DNA of 64,000 nt from Burkholderia sp. SRS-46 (GCF_004343775.1 NZ_PTXL01000002.1:1054001-1118000); one strand, 5' to 3'. Shown: positions 9,340 to 19,125, numbered from the stretch's first letter. The notes: generated by a model not told the origin, from the letters alone. Program-made: numbers and translations.

Positions 9340-10164
9340 ATGTACGCATCGACCCAAGCCACCCGTCTCGTGCGACGCCTGCTCGCCCGTACCGCATTCG
9401 TCGCCGCCTGCACCGGCGCGGCGGGCCTCGCCACCTTCGCGCCGCTCGCGCATGCCGACGCGCTCGACACGATCGCGAAATCCGGCGTCGTGCGCATCGG
9501 CGTGTTCGAGGATTACCCGCCGTTCGGCTCGATCGGCCCCGACATGAAGCCGCAGGGCTACGACATCGACATGGCGAACCTGCTCGGCCGCGCGCTCAAC
9601 GCGAAGGTCGAACTCGTGCAGGTCACCGGCGACAACCGGATGGCGTACCTCGCCGACCGCAAGACCGACATGCTGCTGTCGGTCGGCCAGACGCCCGAAC
9701 GCGCGAAGGTGATCGACTTCTCGAACGCGTATGCGCCGTACTATCTCGCGGTGTTCGGCCCGAAATCGCTCGCCGTGAAAGGCACCGCCGATCTCGCCGG
9801 CAAGTCGGTCGCGGTCGCGCGCGGCACGCTCGAGGATCTGAGCGTGAGCAAGGTCGCGCCGCCGTCCGCGACGATCAAGCGCTTCGACGATCCGAACGGC
9901 GCGATCGCCGCGTTCCTGTCGGGGCAGGCGCAACTGCTCGTGGTCGGCAACGACGTCGGCGCGACGATCATCGCGCGCCATCCGTCGATCGATCCGGAGC
10001 AGAAGTTCTCGCTGTTCAGCTCGCCCGATCACGTCGGCCTGAACAAGAACGAGCCGCGCCTGATGCAGAAGGTCAACAATGCGATCGCCGGCGCGAAAAA
10101 GAACGGCACGCTCAACGCGCTGTCGCAGAAGTGGCTGCACGCGACGCTGCCGGCGGACCTGTGA
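9340..10164 (+). CDS. Family 3 amino-acid ABC importer, periplasmic binding protein
   Basis: This 274-residue protein has a Sec signal peptide (about residues 1-39, ending PLAHADA). The mature sequence, DTIAKSGVVRIGVFEDYPPF and then GYDIDMANLLGRAL, is the classic start of polar amino-acid binding proteins (HisJ/GlnH group). It begins the second ABC system in this block, 40 nt after the first system's ATPase, so both may be on one transcript. Arginine or another cationic substrate is plausible but inferred. Confidence 0.87.
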   Translation: MYASTQATRLVRRLLARTAFVAACTGAAGLATFAPLAHADALDTIAKSGVVRIGVFEDYPPFGSIGPDMKPQGYDIDMANLLGRALNAKVELVQVTGDNRMAYLADRKTDMLLSVGQTPERAKVIDFSNAYAPYYLAVFGPKSLAVKGTADLAGKSVAVARGTLEDLSVSKVAPPSATIKRFDDPNGAIAAFLSGQAQLLVVGNDVGATIIARHPSIDPEQKFSLFSSPDHVGLNKNEPRLMQKVNNAIAGAKKNGTLNALSQKWLHATLPADL

Positions 10165-10207
10165 TGCGCGCCGCGCCCGCCCCCCACCCACGACGAAAGG
10201 CACCGCG

Positions 10208-10981
10208 ATGAGCTACGTGTTCGATTTCAGCGATGTCGGCCTGTACGCGGGCATGCTCGCGCGCGGGATCGGCGTCACGCTCGGCCTCACCGCGGCCTCC
10301 ACCGTGCTCGGCGGGCTGGTCGGCACGGCCGGCGCGTGGATCGCGCTGGCCGGCCCGCGCTGGGCGCGCGCGCTCGTCGCGGCCTACGTCGAGCTGATCC
10401 GCAATACGCCGTTCCTGGTCCAGCTGTTCTTCATCTTCTTCGGCCTGCCCGGGATCGGCGTGCATCTCGACGAAGGGCAGGCGGCCGTGCTGGCGATGAC
10501 GGTCAACCTCGGCGCGTACGCGGTGGAGATCCTGCGCGCGGGCATCGATTCGGTGCCGCGCGGCCAGGTCCAGTCCGCGATGGCGCTCGGGCTGCACGGC
10601 CGCCAGGTATTCGGCCACGTGGTGCTGCCGCAGGCGCTCGCGAACGTGTATCCCGCGCTGCTCGGGCAGGTGCTGATCGTGATGCTCGGCTCGGCCGTCG
10701 TGTCGCAGATCTCGGTGCCCGACCTGACCTACGCGGCGAACTTCATCCAGTCGCGCAATTTCCGCGCGTTCGAGATCTACATCGTCGTGACCGCGATCTA
10801 CCTGCTGCTGTCGATCGCGCTGCGCGTGCTGCTCAAGCGCGCCGGCCGCCGGCTGTTCTCGGGCCGCGCGCCGCACGGCGCGGCCGCCGCGCCGGGCCGC
10901 ACGCACCTCGCGCGTCTCGCGCGCTTCACGTGGCGCACCCGCGCCCCCGCCACCGCCCTCCCGACGGAGCGTGCACGATGA
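10208..10981 (+). CDS. Polar amino-acid ABC importer permease
   Basis: This 257-residue permease of the His/Glu/Gln type has the characteristic LIRNTPFLVQLFFIFFGLPG segment and the ABC docking loop around QSAMALGLHGRQVFGHVVLPQAL. ATG 10208 sits after GAAAGG. The C-terminal ~35 residues are basic and unusually long for the family. The gene overlaps the next permease gene by 4 nt. Confidence 0.87.
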   Translation: MSYVFDFSDVGLYAGMLARGIGVTLGLTAASTVLGGLVGTAGAWIALAGPRWARALVAAYVELIRNTPFLVQLFFIFFGLPGIGVHLDEGQAAVLAMTVNLGAYAVEILRAGIDSVPRGQVQSAMALGLHGRQVFGHVVLPQALANVYPALLGQVLIVMLGSAVVSQISVPDLTYAANFIQSRNFRAFEIYIVVTAIYLLLSIALRVLLKRAGRRLFSGRAPHGAAAAPGRTHLARLARFTWRTRAPATALPTERAR

Positions 10982-11634
10982 TCGAATTCACCCCCTGGGA
11001 TATCGCGTGGAACCTGCTGCTCGCCGCGCGCTGGACCGTGCTGCTGTCGCTGATCACGTTCGTCGGCGGCAGCCTCGCCGGGTTCGTGCTGCTCGCGATG
11101 CGCGTGTCGCCGGTGCCGGCGCTGCGCCGCTTCGTGAACCTGTATGTCGAGCTGTTCCAGGGCACGCCGCTTCTCATGCAGCTGTTCCTCGGCTTCTTCG
11201 GGCTGCCGCTCGTCGGCATCGACGTGACGCCGTGGGTTGCCGCATCCGTCACGCTGACGCTGCACGCGAGCGCGTATCTCGCCGATATCTGGCGCGGCTG
11301 CGTCGACGCGGTGCCGCGCGGCCAGTGGAGCGCGGCGGCAAGCCTCGGCATGACGTGGACGCAGCAGCTGCGCTACGTGATCTGGCCGCAGGCGTGGAAG
11401 ATCGCGCTGCCGCCGACCGTCGGCTTTCTCGTGCAGGCCGTGAAGAGCACCGCGCTCACGTCGATCATCGGGCTCACCGAACTGACCAAGACCGGCAACA
11501 TCATCACCAACGCGGTGTTCAAGCCGTTTCCGATCTACGCGATGGTCGCGCTGCTCTACTTCGCGATGTGCTTCCCGCTGACCTGGTATGCGCGCGTGCT
11601 CGAACGCCGCTACCGCGTCGCGGCGTCGCGCTGA
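10978..11634 (+). CDS. Polar amino-acid ABC importer permease
   Basis: This 218-residue second permease of the system contains [20 protein letters not shown], parallel to the segment in its partner, and a docking loop around [20 protein letters not shown]. It is translationally coupled to the upstream permease through ATGA. The pair forms the membrane channel. Confidence 0.88.
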   Translation: MIEFTPWDIAWNLLLAARWTVLLSLITFVGGSLAGFVLLAMRVSPVPALRRFVNLYVELFQGTPLLMQLFLGFFGLPLVGIDVTPWVAASVTLTLHASAYLADIWRGCVDAVPRGQWSAAASLGMTWTQQLRYVIWPQAWKIALPPTVGFLVQAVKSTALTSIIGLTELTKTGNIITNAVFKPFPIYAMVALLYFAMCFPLTWYARVLERRYRVAASR

Positions 11635-11674
11635 CCCGGCGCCGCGCGCGCCTCATTACGATGCAGGTTCCAAC

Positions 11675-12400
11675 ATGATTTCCATCAGCAAGGTTTCGAA
11701 GTGGTACGGCCAGTTTCAAGTTCTCGCCGATTGCACGACGGAAGTGAAGAAGGGCGAGGTGGTGGTCGTCTGCGGGCCGTCGGGCTCGGGCAAGTCGACG
11801 CTGATCAAGACGGTGAACGGCCTCGAGCCGTTCCAGCAGGGCGAGATCCTCGTCAACGGCCAGTCGGTCGGCGACAGGAAGACGAACCTGTCGACGCTGC
11901 GTTCGAAGGTCGGCATGGTGTTCCAGCACTTCGAGCTGTTCCCGCACCTGTCGATCACCGAGAACCTGACGCTCGCGCAGGTCAAGGTGCTCGGCCGCGG
12001 CAAGGACGAGGCGAACGAGAAGGGCATGAAGCTGCTCGACCGCGTCGGCCTGAAGGCACATGCGCACAAGTATCCGGGCCAGCTGTCGGGCGGCCAGCAG
12101 CAGCGGGTGGCGATCGCGCGCGCGCTGTCGATGGACCCGATCGCGATGCTGTTCGACGAGCCGACCTCGGCGCTCGACCCCGAGATGATCAACGAGGTGC
12201 TCGACGTGATGGTCGAGCTTGCGCAGGAAGGGATGACGATGATGGTCGTCACGCACGAGATGGGCTTCGCGAAGAAGGTCGCGCATCGCGTGATCTTCAT
12301 GGACCAGGGCGCGATCGTCGAGGACGACCGCAAGGAAGCGTTCTTCGCGAACCCGAAGTCGGATCGCGCGAAGGATTTCCTCGCGAAGATCCTGCATTGA
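11675..12400 (+). CDS. Polar amino-acid ABC importer ATPase (GlnQ/HisP-like)
   Basis: This 241-residue ATPase has Walker [10 protein letters not shown], signature [15 protein letters not shown], Walker [15 protein letters not shown] and H-loop VTHEMGFA. The length and the [12 protein letters not shown]-loop are typical of HisP/GlnQ. It completes the second importer together with the genes at 9340-11634. Confidence 0.9.
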   Translation: MISISKVSKWYGQFQVLADCTTEVKKGEVVVVCGPSGSGKSTLIKTVNGLEPFQQGEILVNGQSVGDRKTNLSTLRSKVGMVFQHFELFPHLSITENLTLAQVKVLGRGKDEANEKGMKLLDRVGLKAHAHKYPGQLSGGQQQRVAIARALSMDPIAMLFDEPTSALDPEMINEVLDVMVELAQEGMTMMVVTHEMGFAKKVAHRVIFMDQGAIVEDDRKEAFFANPKSDRAKDFLAKILH

Positions 12401-12440
12401 TAGCGGCGCCGATCGGCCGCGCCACGCCGGACCCACCACG

Positions 12441-13337
12441 ATGAGACGACTTCCTTCCCTCAACGCGCTGCAGATCTTCGACATCGTCGCGCGCCACGGC
12501 AGCTTCACGCGTGCGGCCGAGCAGCTGTGCCTGACGCAGGGCGCCGTGAGCCGCCAGATCCTCGCGCTCGAGGGCTTCTATCAGTTTCCGCTGTTCAAGC
12601 GCACGCCGAAGGGCCTGACGCTGACGGCGGAAGGCGAACTGCTGCTGCCGACCGTGCGCGAGAGCTTCGCGCGCATCGAGGAGGTGTCGATGCGCCTGTC
12701 GCGCCGGCGCACCGAACTCGCGCTGAAGGTGCCGACCTGCGTGATGCAGTGGATGCTGCCGCGGATCATGCGGTTCCAGGCCGAGCATCCCGAGCTCCAG
12801 GTGCAGATCACCACGACGTGGGAGCATCACGTCGATTTCCGCATGGAGCCGTTCGATGCCGCGGTGATCTACGCGCCCGGCGCCGGCCCCGACATGCATG
12901 CGATCCCGCTGTTCGACGAGCGGCTCACGCCCGTGTGCGCGCCGGGCCTGCTGGACCGCCAGCCGCTCGCGGGCCTCGACGATCTCGCGGGCCATACGCT
13001 GCTGCACCCGACCCGCGATCATCGGGACTGGAAACTGTGGCTCGAACACGCCGGCGCGCCGCACGTCGACGCGACGCGCGGGCTCAGCTTCGACACGCTC
13101 GACCTCGCGACGCACGCGGCGATCGACGGCTACGGCATCGCGATCGGCGACCGGACGCTCGTCGACGAGAACGTGGCGGCGAACCGGCTCGTGATGCCGT
13201 TCGACGTGTCGCTGCCGACCGGGATGGGCTACTACTTCGTGTACCCGGCCGGCATCGAGCAGCACCAGAAGATCCTGCTGTTCGGCGCATGGATCACCGA
13301 CGAACGCGAACGCTCGATGGGCACGGCTACCGGCTGA
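12441..13337 (+). CDS. LysR-family regulator, GcvA-like
   Basis: This 298-residue protein begins MRRLPSLNALQIFDIVARHGSFTRAAEQL, the start of the GcvA/AmpR subgroup, with HTH signature LTQGAVSRQILALE. The effector domain includes the characteristic GYGIAIGD segment. It lies 40 nt downstream of the second ABC ATPase on the same strand and probably regulates the block from 2 to 12.4 kb. The inducer is unknown. Confidence 0.85.
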   Translation: MRRLPSLNALQIFDIVARHGSFTRAAEQLCLTQGAVSRQILALEGFYQFPLFKRTPKGLTLTAEGELLLPTVRESFARIEEVSMRLSRRRTELALKVPTCVMQWMLPRIMRFQAEHPELQVQITTTWEHHVDFRMEPFDAAVIYAPGAGPDMHAIPLFDERLTPVCAPGLLDRQPLAGLDDLAGHTLLHPTRDHRDWKLWLEHAGAPHVDATRGLSFDTLDLATHAAIDGYGIAIGDRTLVDENVAANRLVMPFDVSLPTGMGYYFVYPAGIEQHQKILLFGAWITDERERSMGTATG

Positions 13338-13352
13338 AACGGGCGACGCGCG

Positions 13353-14009
13353 CTACCCCGCCTCCCTCAACGTGCCGAGCAACACCTTCCTGCAGCTCGC
13401 GATCACCTGCGCCTCCGGATCGCGATAGTCGGTCAGCAGCCACGCCGCGCCGACGTTCGTCATCGCACCGACGAGCGCGATCCCGATCAGCCGCTGCTCG
13501 GCACGCGCCGTGGCCGTCACCGCCTCGCCCGGCACGCCGATCGCCATGATCAGCTTGCCGAAGTCGACGAGCACGCGCTGGTAGGTCGCGTCGGTGTCCA
13601 GGCTCACGCCCATCACCTCGAGCAGCAGCACGCGCGCCGCATGCCGGTCGCGCAGGAACCCGAAGAACGCCGCGAGCCCCGCGTCGATGCGCGCGTCCAG
13701 CTCGCCGCCGCGCGCGGCGACCGCCTGCGCGACCGCGTCGCGCAACTGCTCCGCGTGATGCAGGTAGGTGCAGCGCAGCAAATCCTCGGTGCTGTCGAAC
13801 GCCGCATAGAAATAGCGGTCGTTCAGCTTCGCCTCCTGGCAGATCGACCGCACGGTCGCCTTCCGGAAGCCGACCGTGCCGAACACGCGCGTCGCCGCGC
13901 GAATCAGCGCGTCGCGCCGCTCCGCCGCGCGTACCTCGGGCGCCACGCCGCCATACGACCGGCCCCGTTTATCCGTTTCGAGTGCTTTCTCCATTCCGCT
14001 ATTTGACAT
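13353..14009 (-). CDS. TetR-family transcriptional regulator
   Basis: This 218-residue repressor has an N-terminal HTH (RRDALIRAATRVFGTVGFRKATVRSICQEAKLN then DRYFYAAFDSTEDLL, written here in two parts) and an all-helical ligand domain. It is divergent from the SDR / monooxygenase / hydrolase operon starting at 14100, with 90 nt between starts, so it is the likely local repressor. An alternative start at 13994 would remove five residues. Confidence 0.85.
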   Translation of the reverse strand: MSNSGMEKALETDKRGRSYGGVAPEVRAAERRDALIRAATRVFGTVGFRKATVRSICQEAKLNDRYFYAAFDSTEDLLRCTYLHHAEQLRDAVAQAVAARGGELDARIDAGLAAFFGFLRDRHAARVLLLEVMGVSLDTDATYQRVLVDFGKLIMAIGVPGEAVTATARAEQRLIGIALVGAMTNVGAAWLLTDYRDPEAQVIASCRKVLLGTLREAG

Positions 14010-14099
14010 CAGGACACCCGAAAACTAAAGTGGTGATAACAAACACCACAATTAGGCGCGCCGCCCGCGCAGCGCCGGCGGACACTGGAGGAACGACAG

Positions 14100-14996
14100 A
14101 TGAAGGGGTTTTCCGGCAAGGTCGCCGCGATCACCGGCGCCGGCTCGGGCATGGGCCGCAGCCTCGCGGTCGAGCTCGCGCGGCGCGGCTGCGAGGTCGC
14201 GCTCTCCGACGTCGACGAAACCGGGCTCGCCGGCGCGGCGGCCGCCTGCGCGCGCTACGGCGTGCGGGTGACCGCGCAGCGGCTGGACGTCGCCGACCGT
14301 GGCGCGATGTTCGCGTGGGCCGCATTCGTACGCGCGTCGCACGGCAAGGTCAACCTGATCTTCAACAACGCGGGCGTGTCGCTCGCGGCGAGCGCCGAGA
14401 CCGCGCGCATCGAGGATCTCGAGTGGATCGTCGGGATCAACTTCTGGGGCGTCGTGCACGGCACGCAGGCGTTCCTGCCGCACCTGCGCGCGTCCGGCGA
14501 CGGTCATGTGGTCAATACGTCGAGCCTGTTCGGGCTGATCGCGATGCCGACGCAGAGCGCGTACAACGCGACCAAGTTCGCGGTGCGCGGCTTCACCGAG
14601 GCGCTGCGCATGGAGCTCGAGCTCGACGGCGCGCCCGTCAGCGCGACCTGCGTGCATCCGGGCGGCGTCGCGACGAGCATCGTCGACGCGTCGCGCGTCG
14701 ACACCCGCATCCATGCGCTGACCGGCCAGGACGAAGCCACGCACCGCCGCCAGGCGAACCGCCTGATCAACGCGACGACGGCCGACGACGCCGCGCGGCA
14801 GATCCTCGCCGGCGTCGAGCGCAACGCGCGCCGCGTGCTGGTGGGTGCCGACGCGCGCCGCCTCGACAGGCTCGCGCGCCTGCTGGGCGCCGCCTATCAG
14901 ACGCTGATGCTGCGCCACGTGCGCCGCGCCCGCGCCCGCAACCTCGCGCGCGCGCCCGGCGCGCTCCCGACCACGCCGACCAAGGACCCCGCATGA
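14100..14996 (+). CDS. Short-chain dehydrogenase/reductase
   Basis: This 298-residue classical SDR has the nucleotide motif ITGAGSGMGRSLA (TGxxxGxG), NNAG at about residue 90, catalytic Ser in NTSSLFG and YNATK for the Tyr/Lys pair. The long C-terminal extension rich in Arg and Ala is typical of SDRs paired with Baeyer-Villiger monooxygenases. GGAGGAACGACAG precedes the ATG, a strong ribosome-binding site. The gene overlaps the monooxygenase gene by 4 nt. It probably interconverts an alcohol and the ketone or aldehyde used by that enzyme. Confidence 0.87.
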   Translation: MKGFSGKVAAITGAGSGMGRSLAVELARRGCEVALSDVDETGLAGAAAACARYGVRVTAQRLDVADRGAMFAWAAFVRASHGKVNLIFNNAGVSLAASAETARIEDLEWIVGINFWGVVHGTQAFLPHLRASGDGHVVNTSSLFGLIAMPTQSAYNATKFAVRGFTEALRMELELDGAPVSATCVHPGGVATSIVDASRVDTRIHALTGQDEATHRRQANRLINATTADDAARQILAGVERNARRVLVGADARRLDRLARLLGAAYQTLMLRHVRRARARNLARAPGALPTTPTKDPA

Positions 14997-16585
14997 CCCC
15001 GACGACGACCGACCGGCGCGCCGCGCCGCCCGCCTTCGACCGCCCCGCGCCCGCCGGCGGCGCGCGCCGCGACGCGACCGACCTCGACGTGCTGATCGTC
15101 GGCGCGGGCCTGTCCGGCATCGGCGCGGCCTATCACCTGCGGCAGCGCTGCCCGTTCGCGAGCGTCGCGATCCTCGAAGCCCGCGACGCGATCGGCGGCA
15201 CCTGGGACCTGTTCCGCTACCCGGGCGTCCGTTCGGATTCCGACATGTTCACGCTCGGCTACAGCTTCCGGCCGTGGCACAGCGACAAGGCGATCTCGGA
15301 CGGCCAGACGATCCTCGACTACATCCGCGACACCGCGCGTGCCTACGGCATCGACCAGTCGATCCGCTACGGCCACAAGGTCGTCGGCGCCGACTGGGAT
15401 TCGAACCGCGCGCGCTGGACGGTGCGCGTCGAGCGCACCGCCGGCGGCACGACCGAGCCGCAGGTGCTGACCTGCCGCTTCCTGTACATGTGCAGCGGCT
15501 ACTACGACTACGACGCGGGCTACCTGCCCGACTGGCCCGGCATGGACGCGTTCGCCGGCGATGTCGTGCATCCGCAGCACTGGCCGAAGGACCTGTCGTA
15601 CGCGAACCGGCGCGTGGTCGTGATCGGCAGCGGCGCGACCGCGGTGACGCTGGTGCCGTCGATGGCGGGCGAGGCCCGGCACGTGACGATGCTGCAGCGC
15701 TCGCCGACCTACATCGTGTCGCTGCCCGTGCGCGACAAGATCGCGAACGCATTGCGCCGCGTGCTGCCGGCGCGGCTCGCGCACCGGCTCGTGCGCACGA
15801 AGAACGTGCTGCTGACGATGTACCTGTACAACGTGTCGCGCCGCAAGCCCGACCAGACGAAGAAGTTCATCATCCGCGCGGCCGGCAAGCAGCTCGGCCC
15901 CGGCTTCGACGTCGCGAAGCACCTGACGCCACGCTACATGCCGTGGGACCAGCGCGTGTGCCTGGTGCCGAACGGCGACCTGTTCAAGGCGATCCGCTCG
16001 GGCCGCGCGTCGATCGTCACCGACGAGATCGCGCGCTTCACGCCCACCGGCCTGCTGCTGAAAAGCGGCCAGCGGCTCGAGGCGGACGTGATCGTCACCG
16101 CGACCGGGCTGAAGGTGAAGATGCTCGGCGGCGCGCAAGTCACCGTCGACGGCCGCCCGGTCGACTTGTCGGAAACGGTGTCGTATAAAGGAATGATGTA
16201 CAGCGACGTGCCGAACCTGGCGTCGTCGTTCGGCTACACGAACGCGTCATGGACGCTGAAGGCCGAGCTGATCTCGCGTTACGTGTGCCGCCTGCTCAAC
16301 CACATGCGTGCGCACGACTACGACACCTGCATGCCGCGCCTCGCGCCGGGCGATCTCGGCAACGTGCCGGCGGTGAACCTCAGCTCGGGCTACATCCAGC
16401 GCGCGGCCGGCATCCTGCCGAAGCAGGGGGAGAAGAAGCCGTGGAAGTTCCACCAGAACTACGTGCTCGACCTCGCATCGCTGAAGTTCAGCGCGCTCGC
16501 CGATTCGGCGATGCGCTTCGAACGCCGCGCGAAGCCCGACGCGGCAGCCACGCCCGTTCCGCAACCCGCATTCGAAACCCGGTGA
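14993..16585 (+). CDS. Flavin-containing Baeyer-Villiger-type monooxygenase
   Basis: This 530-residue FAD/NADPH enzyme shows an FAD-binding VGAGLSGIGAA near residue 36, the BVMO fingerprint FxGxxxHxxxWP as FAGDVVHPQHWP at residues 187-198, and an NADPH-binding GSGATAV near residue 212. It resembles the EthA/MymA group, which inserts oxygen into ketones or oxidises sulfur compounds. The operon order SDR, BVMO, hydrolase suggests alcohol to ketone to ester to acid plus alcohol. The substrate is not determined by sequence. Confidence 0.88.
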   Translation: MTPTTTDRRAAPPAFDRPAPAGGARRDATDLDVLIVGAGLSGIGAAYHLRQRCPFASVAILEARDAIGGTWDLFRYPGVRSDSDMFTLGYSFRPWHSDKAISDGQTILDYIRDTARAYGIDQSIRYGHKVVGADWDSNRARWTVRVERTAGGTTEPQVLTCRFLYMCSGYYDYDAGYLPDWPGMDAFAGDVVHPQHWPKDLSYANRRVVVIGSGATAVTLVPSMAGEARHVTMLQRSPTYIVSLPVRDKIANALRRVLPARLAHRLVRTKNVLLTMYLYNVSRRKPDQTKKFIIRAAGKQLGPGFDVAKHLTPRYMPWDQRVCLVPNGDLFKAIRSGRASIVTDEIARFTPTGLLLKSGQRLEADVIVTATGLKVKMLGGAQVTVDGRPVDLSETVSYKGMMYSDVPNLASSFGYTNASWTLKAELISRYVCRLLNHMRAHDYDTCMPRLAPGDLGNVPAVNLSSGYIQRAAGILPKQGEKKPWKFHQNYVLDLASLKFSALADSAMRFERRAKPDAAATPVPQPAFETR

Positions 16586-16592
16586 GGCCGAC

Positions 16593-17579
16593 ATGAACCC
16601 TACGCTCCATCTGATCCAGCAGGCGCTGATCGCCGTCGTGGCCGTGTGCGCGGCGCTCGCGGTGTTTTCCTGGTATATCGCGCGCCGCGTGACGCGCGGG
16701 TTCCGGCCCGAGGGCCGCTTCGTCGACGTCGGCGGCGACCGCATCCATTACGTCGAATACGGCAGCGGGCCGCCGATCGTGTTCGTGCACGGGCTCGCGG
16801 GGCAGCTGCGCAATTTCGCGTACCTGCCGCTGCAGCGGCTCGCGGAGCGGCATCGCGTGATCCTGCTCGACCGGCCGGGCGCCGGGCATTCGATCCGCGG
16901 CGCGCGCTCGCAGGCGAACATCTTCGCGCAGGCGCGCATGGTTGCCGGCTTCATCGACGCGCTGCAGCTCGACAAGCCGGTGCTCGTCGGGCACTCGCTC
17001 GGCGGGGCGATCTCGCTCGCGGTCGCGCTCAACCATCCGCAGCACGTGAGCCGCCTCGCGCTGATCGCGCCGCTCACGCATCCGGAAGCCGCGCCGCCGG
17101 CGCCGTTCCGCCCGCTGCTGATTCCGTCGCGGCTCGTGCGGCGCTTCGTGTCGTGGACGTTCGCGATTCCGATGACGATCCTCACCGGCCGCAAGGCCGT
17201 CACCGCGGTGTTCGCGCCGGAAGCGGTGCCGAAGGATTTCCCGGTCAAGGGCGGTGGGCTGCTCGGGCTGCGGCCGAGCAGCTTCTACGCGACGGCGTCG
17301 GACCTGATCGCGGTGCCCGAGGACATGCCCGCGCTGGAGCGCCGCTATGCGGAGCTCGCGCTGCCCGTCGACGTGCTGTACGGGCGCGGCGACCGCATCC
17401 TGAACTGGCGCAGCCACGGCGAGGCGCTCGCGCAGAAGTCGCCGCGCGTGCGGCTGCGGGTGGTCGAGGGCGGCCACATGCTGCCGGTGACGATTCCGGG
17501 CCCGACGGCGCAATGGCTGGCCGAGGTGGCGGCGGAACCGGTTGCCGCGGACACGCCGGCGGCGCAGGCCGGGCGCTGA
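16593..17579 (+). CDS. Membrane-anchored alpha/beta hydrolase
   Basis: This 328-residue hydrolase has an N-terminal hydrophobic helix (about residues 6-25), an oxyanion-hole HG in FVHGLAGQLRN, the nucleophile elbow GHSLGG at about residues 133-138, and a late catalytic His in VEGGHMLPV. It starts 7 nt after the monooxygenase and probably hydrolyses the ester that enzyme makes. The mycobacterial mymA operon has a similar trio (monooxygenase, LipR, SadH). Confidence 0.85.
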   Translation: MNPTLHLIQQALIAVVAVCAALAVFSWYIARRVTRGFRPEGRFVDVGGDRIHYVEYGSGPPIVFVHGLAGQLRNFAYLPLQRLAERHRVILLDRPGAGHSIRGARSQANIFAQARMVAGFIDALQLDKPVLVGHSLGGAISLAVALNHPQHVSRLALIAPLTHPEAAPPAPFRPLLIPSRLVRRFVSWTFAIPMTILTGRKAVTAVFAPEAVPKDFPVKGGGLLGLRPSSFYATASDLIAVPEDMPALERRYAELALPVDVLYGRGDRILNWRSHGEALAQKSPRVRLRVVEGGHMLPVTIPGPTAQWLAEVAAEPVAADTPAAQAGR

Positions 17580-17626
17580 ATACCCGGCAGCCGCGCCTCT
17601 CGCCAAGCCGGCCCGTCATTGATCAA

Positions 17627-18685
17627 TCACAATACCTCAATGCCTTTATGCCATTCCTTGAAATCCCTATATTTAGACGCATCGCACCCCGGATCAATCG
17701 TTAACGCGGAAATTTTATCTCGATCATTTCGAACTTCGGATGGCGCACAGCCGAAATACCGCTTGAACAACCTGACAAATGATGAATTGTAGTAAAACCC
17801 ATGGCTCGCGACAATTTCAGACACCCGCTTCCGCGGGCTGAGCGACGCTAGCAGTTCCCCATATATTCTTCTCAGCCTGCAGACTTTTATGTACTCGACA
17901 ACACTGTAATTTTGCCCATCGAACAATCGATACAGGCTGGCGCGCGATATTCCGACGTCCCTGCATATCGAATCCACGCCGAGGCCGAAATTTTTTACGT
18001 TGCCGTGAATGTAGTTTTTTATCTTTCTGATTAACTCGATCTCGATATTATTCCTTGCCATTTCAATATTATTACTGGACGGCATGACCGTGACCAGGAG
18101 CATCCCCAATATGGATTGACTCAAGGCAGATGATTTTTCATGAGAAATGTCATGAATTTGATCGACGAGTCCAAACAAATATTGCGCAGTCAAGGCCGAG
18201 ATAAAATCGTTGCAAATGCCGCCATGAAGGGGTGACAAATCCCCGGGTATCGCATCTCGCGGTATCATGATCATGAGTGCCTCGCCTGCTTGAATGTCGA
18301 TGCAGTGCGGTTTAGCCAGGTCCGCCATGAAAATTTGCCCCGGCTTGATATTGGTTACTGCTGTTTCCGCCTTCGCCTGCCAGACATGGAATCTTGATAC
18401 CCTGAAAAAATAATGATCTATTCCATCGCACTTGAGGCGCCTTGCCGTCCTGATGGCGTCGTAGGTGATCGGATCGCTCGGCACTTTTGTCGAGTACTTC
18501 AAGTGCCCAAGCATTACCTGACCCAAATGAACGCCAACGAAATCGCCATCCAGAAGCGATGACGCCCGAAACCCCTCCCGGCTCAATCGAAGCTCGCCCA
18601 TCGTATTTTGATTTTGCCATGCCTCGAATTTCTCAACGTCTGGAAATGCATTCGTTGAAAATGTAAATGGCATTACTTTACCCAT
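17627..18685 (-). CDS. AraC-family regulator divergent from the RiPP operon
   Basis: I call a 352-residue protein from the last of three consecutive ATGs (18691, 18688, 18685), because AGAGGAG ends 6 nt before it; a longer reading would start further upstream. The N-terminal half looks like the AraC-binding-like ligand domain. The C-terminal ~100 residues carry two HTHs, including LGVDSICRDVGISRASLYRLF and a second motif with VSEIVASHGFYYNSSFVRLF. The gene is much more AT-rich than its neighbours, suggesting transfer. It is divergent from the glycosyltransferase/MNIO operon with 440 bp between starts, so I infer it controls that operon. Confidence 0.85.
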   Translation of the reverse strand: MGKVMPFTFSTNAFPDVEKFEAWQNQNTMGELRLSREGFRASSLLDGDFVGVHLGQVMLGHLKYSTKVPSDPITYDAIRTARRLKCDGIDHYFFRVSRFHVWQAKAETAVTNIKPGQIFMADLAKPHCIDIQAGEALMIMIPRDAIPGDLSPLHGGICNDFISALTAQYLFGLVDQIHDISHEKSSALSQSILGMLLVTVMPSSNNIEMARNNIEIELIRKIKNYIHGNVKNFGLGVDSICRDVGISRASLYRLFDGQNYSVVEYIKVCRLRRIYGELLASLSPRKRVSEIVASHGFYYNSSFVRLFKRYFGCAPSEVRNDRDKISALTIDPGCDASKYRDFKEWHKGIEVL

Positions 18686-19125
18686 CATCATCTCCTCTCG
18701 CCGGGATGCGCAAACGACCAGGAAATATCTTGTATTTAATGCTTCACTGGTTGTCGGATCGTCATCGATCAGCGGCATTTCCGCTCGATACGCCACCAAT
18801 AATCGAGGCGCGTTCGGCGATACTTCCACATTGATTTAAATGCTTCACTAATAGACAACGTTACGACAGGGCGTCTATTTACCCCCAGATCACTCTATCT
18901 CATAAGCTATTCAATTTATCTCAGGATACCACCTTTCCCGGATTTTATATTGAAGTCGCCACTCGAGGCTTCTAACGTAACTTCAGCGACGGGAATGCTT
19001 ATTCATCCCTTTTACGGGCGCTGAATCAAACCATCCAGCCCTGAAGTCACGTGTGTCGGAAGTGTTTTGTCACGCGCACTGTCGATCGCAATTGTTTACT
19101 TTTACGTATCCGAAAAGGGCTGACG
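18686..19125. promoter_or_regulatory. AT-rich divergent control region of the RiPP cluster
   Basis: This is 440 bp of non-coding, AT-rich DNA between the AraC gene and the glycosyltransferase operon. It must hold both promoters. TGAAGTCRC occurs directly at 18951-18959 and 19042-19050, and ACTTCA (the reverse of TGAAGT) at 18980-18985. These could be regulator half-sites but are short enough to be chance. I see no small gene inside with a convincing ribosome-binding site. Confidence 0.5.

Noticed and set aside
5265..9497. Long antisense frames over the ABC importer genes
   Set aside because: They are rich in Arg, Ala and His, lack family motifs, and mirror well-supported genes on the plus strand, as usual in GC-rich DNA.
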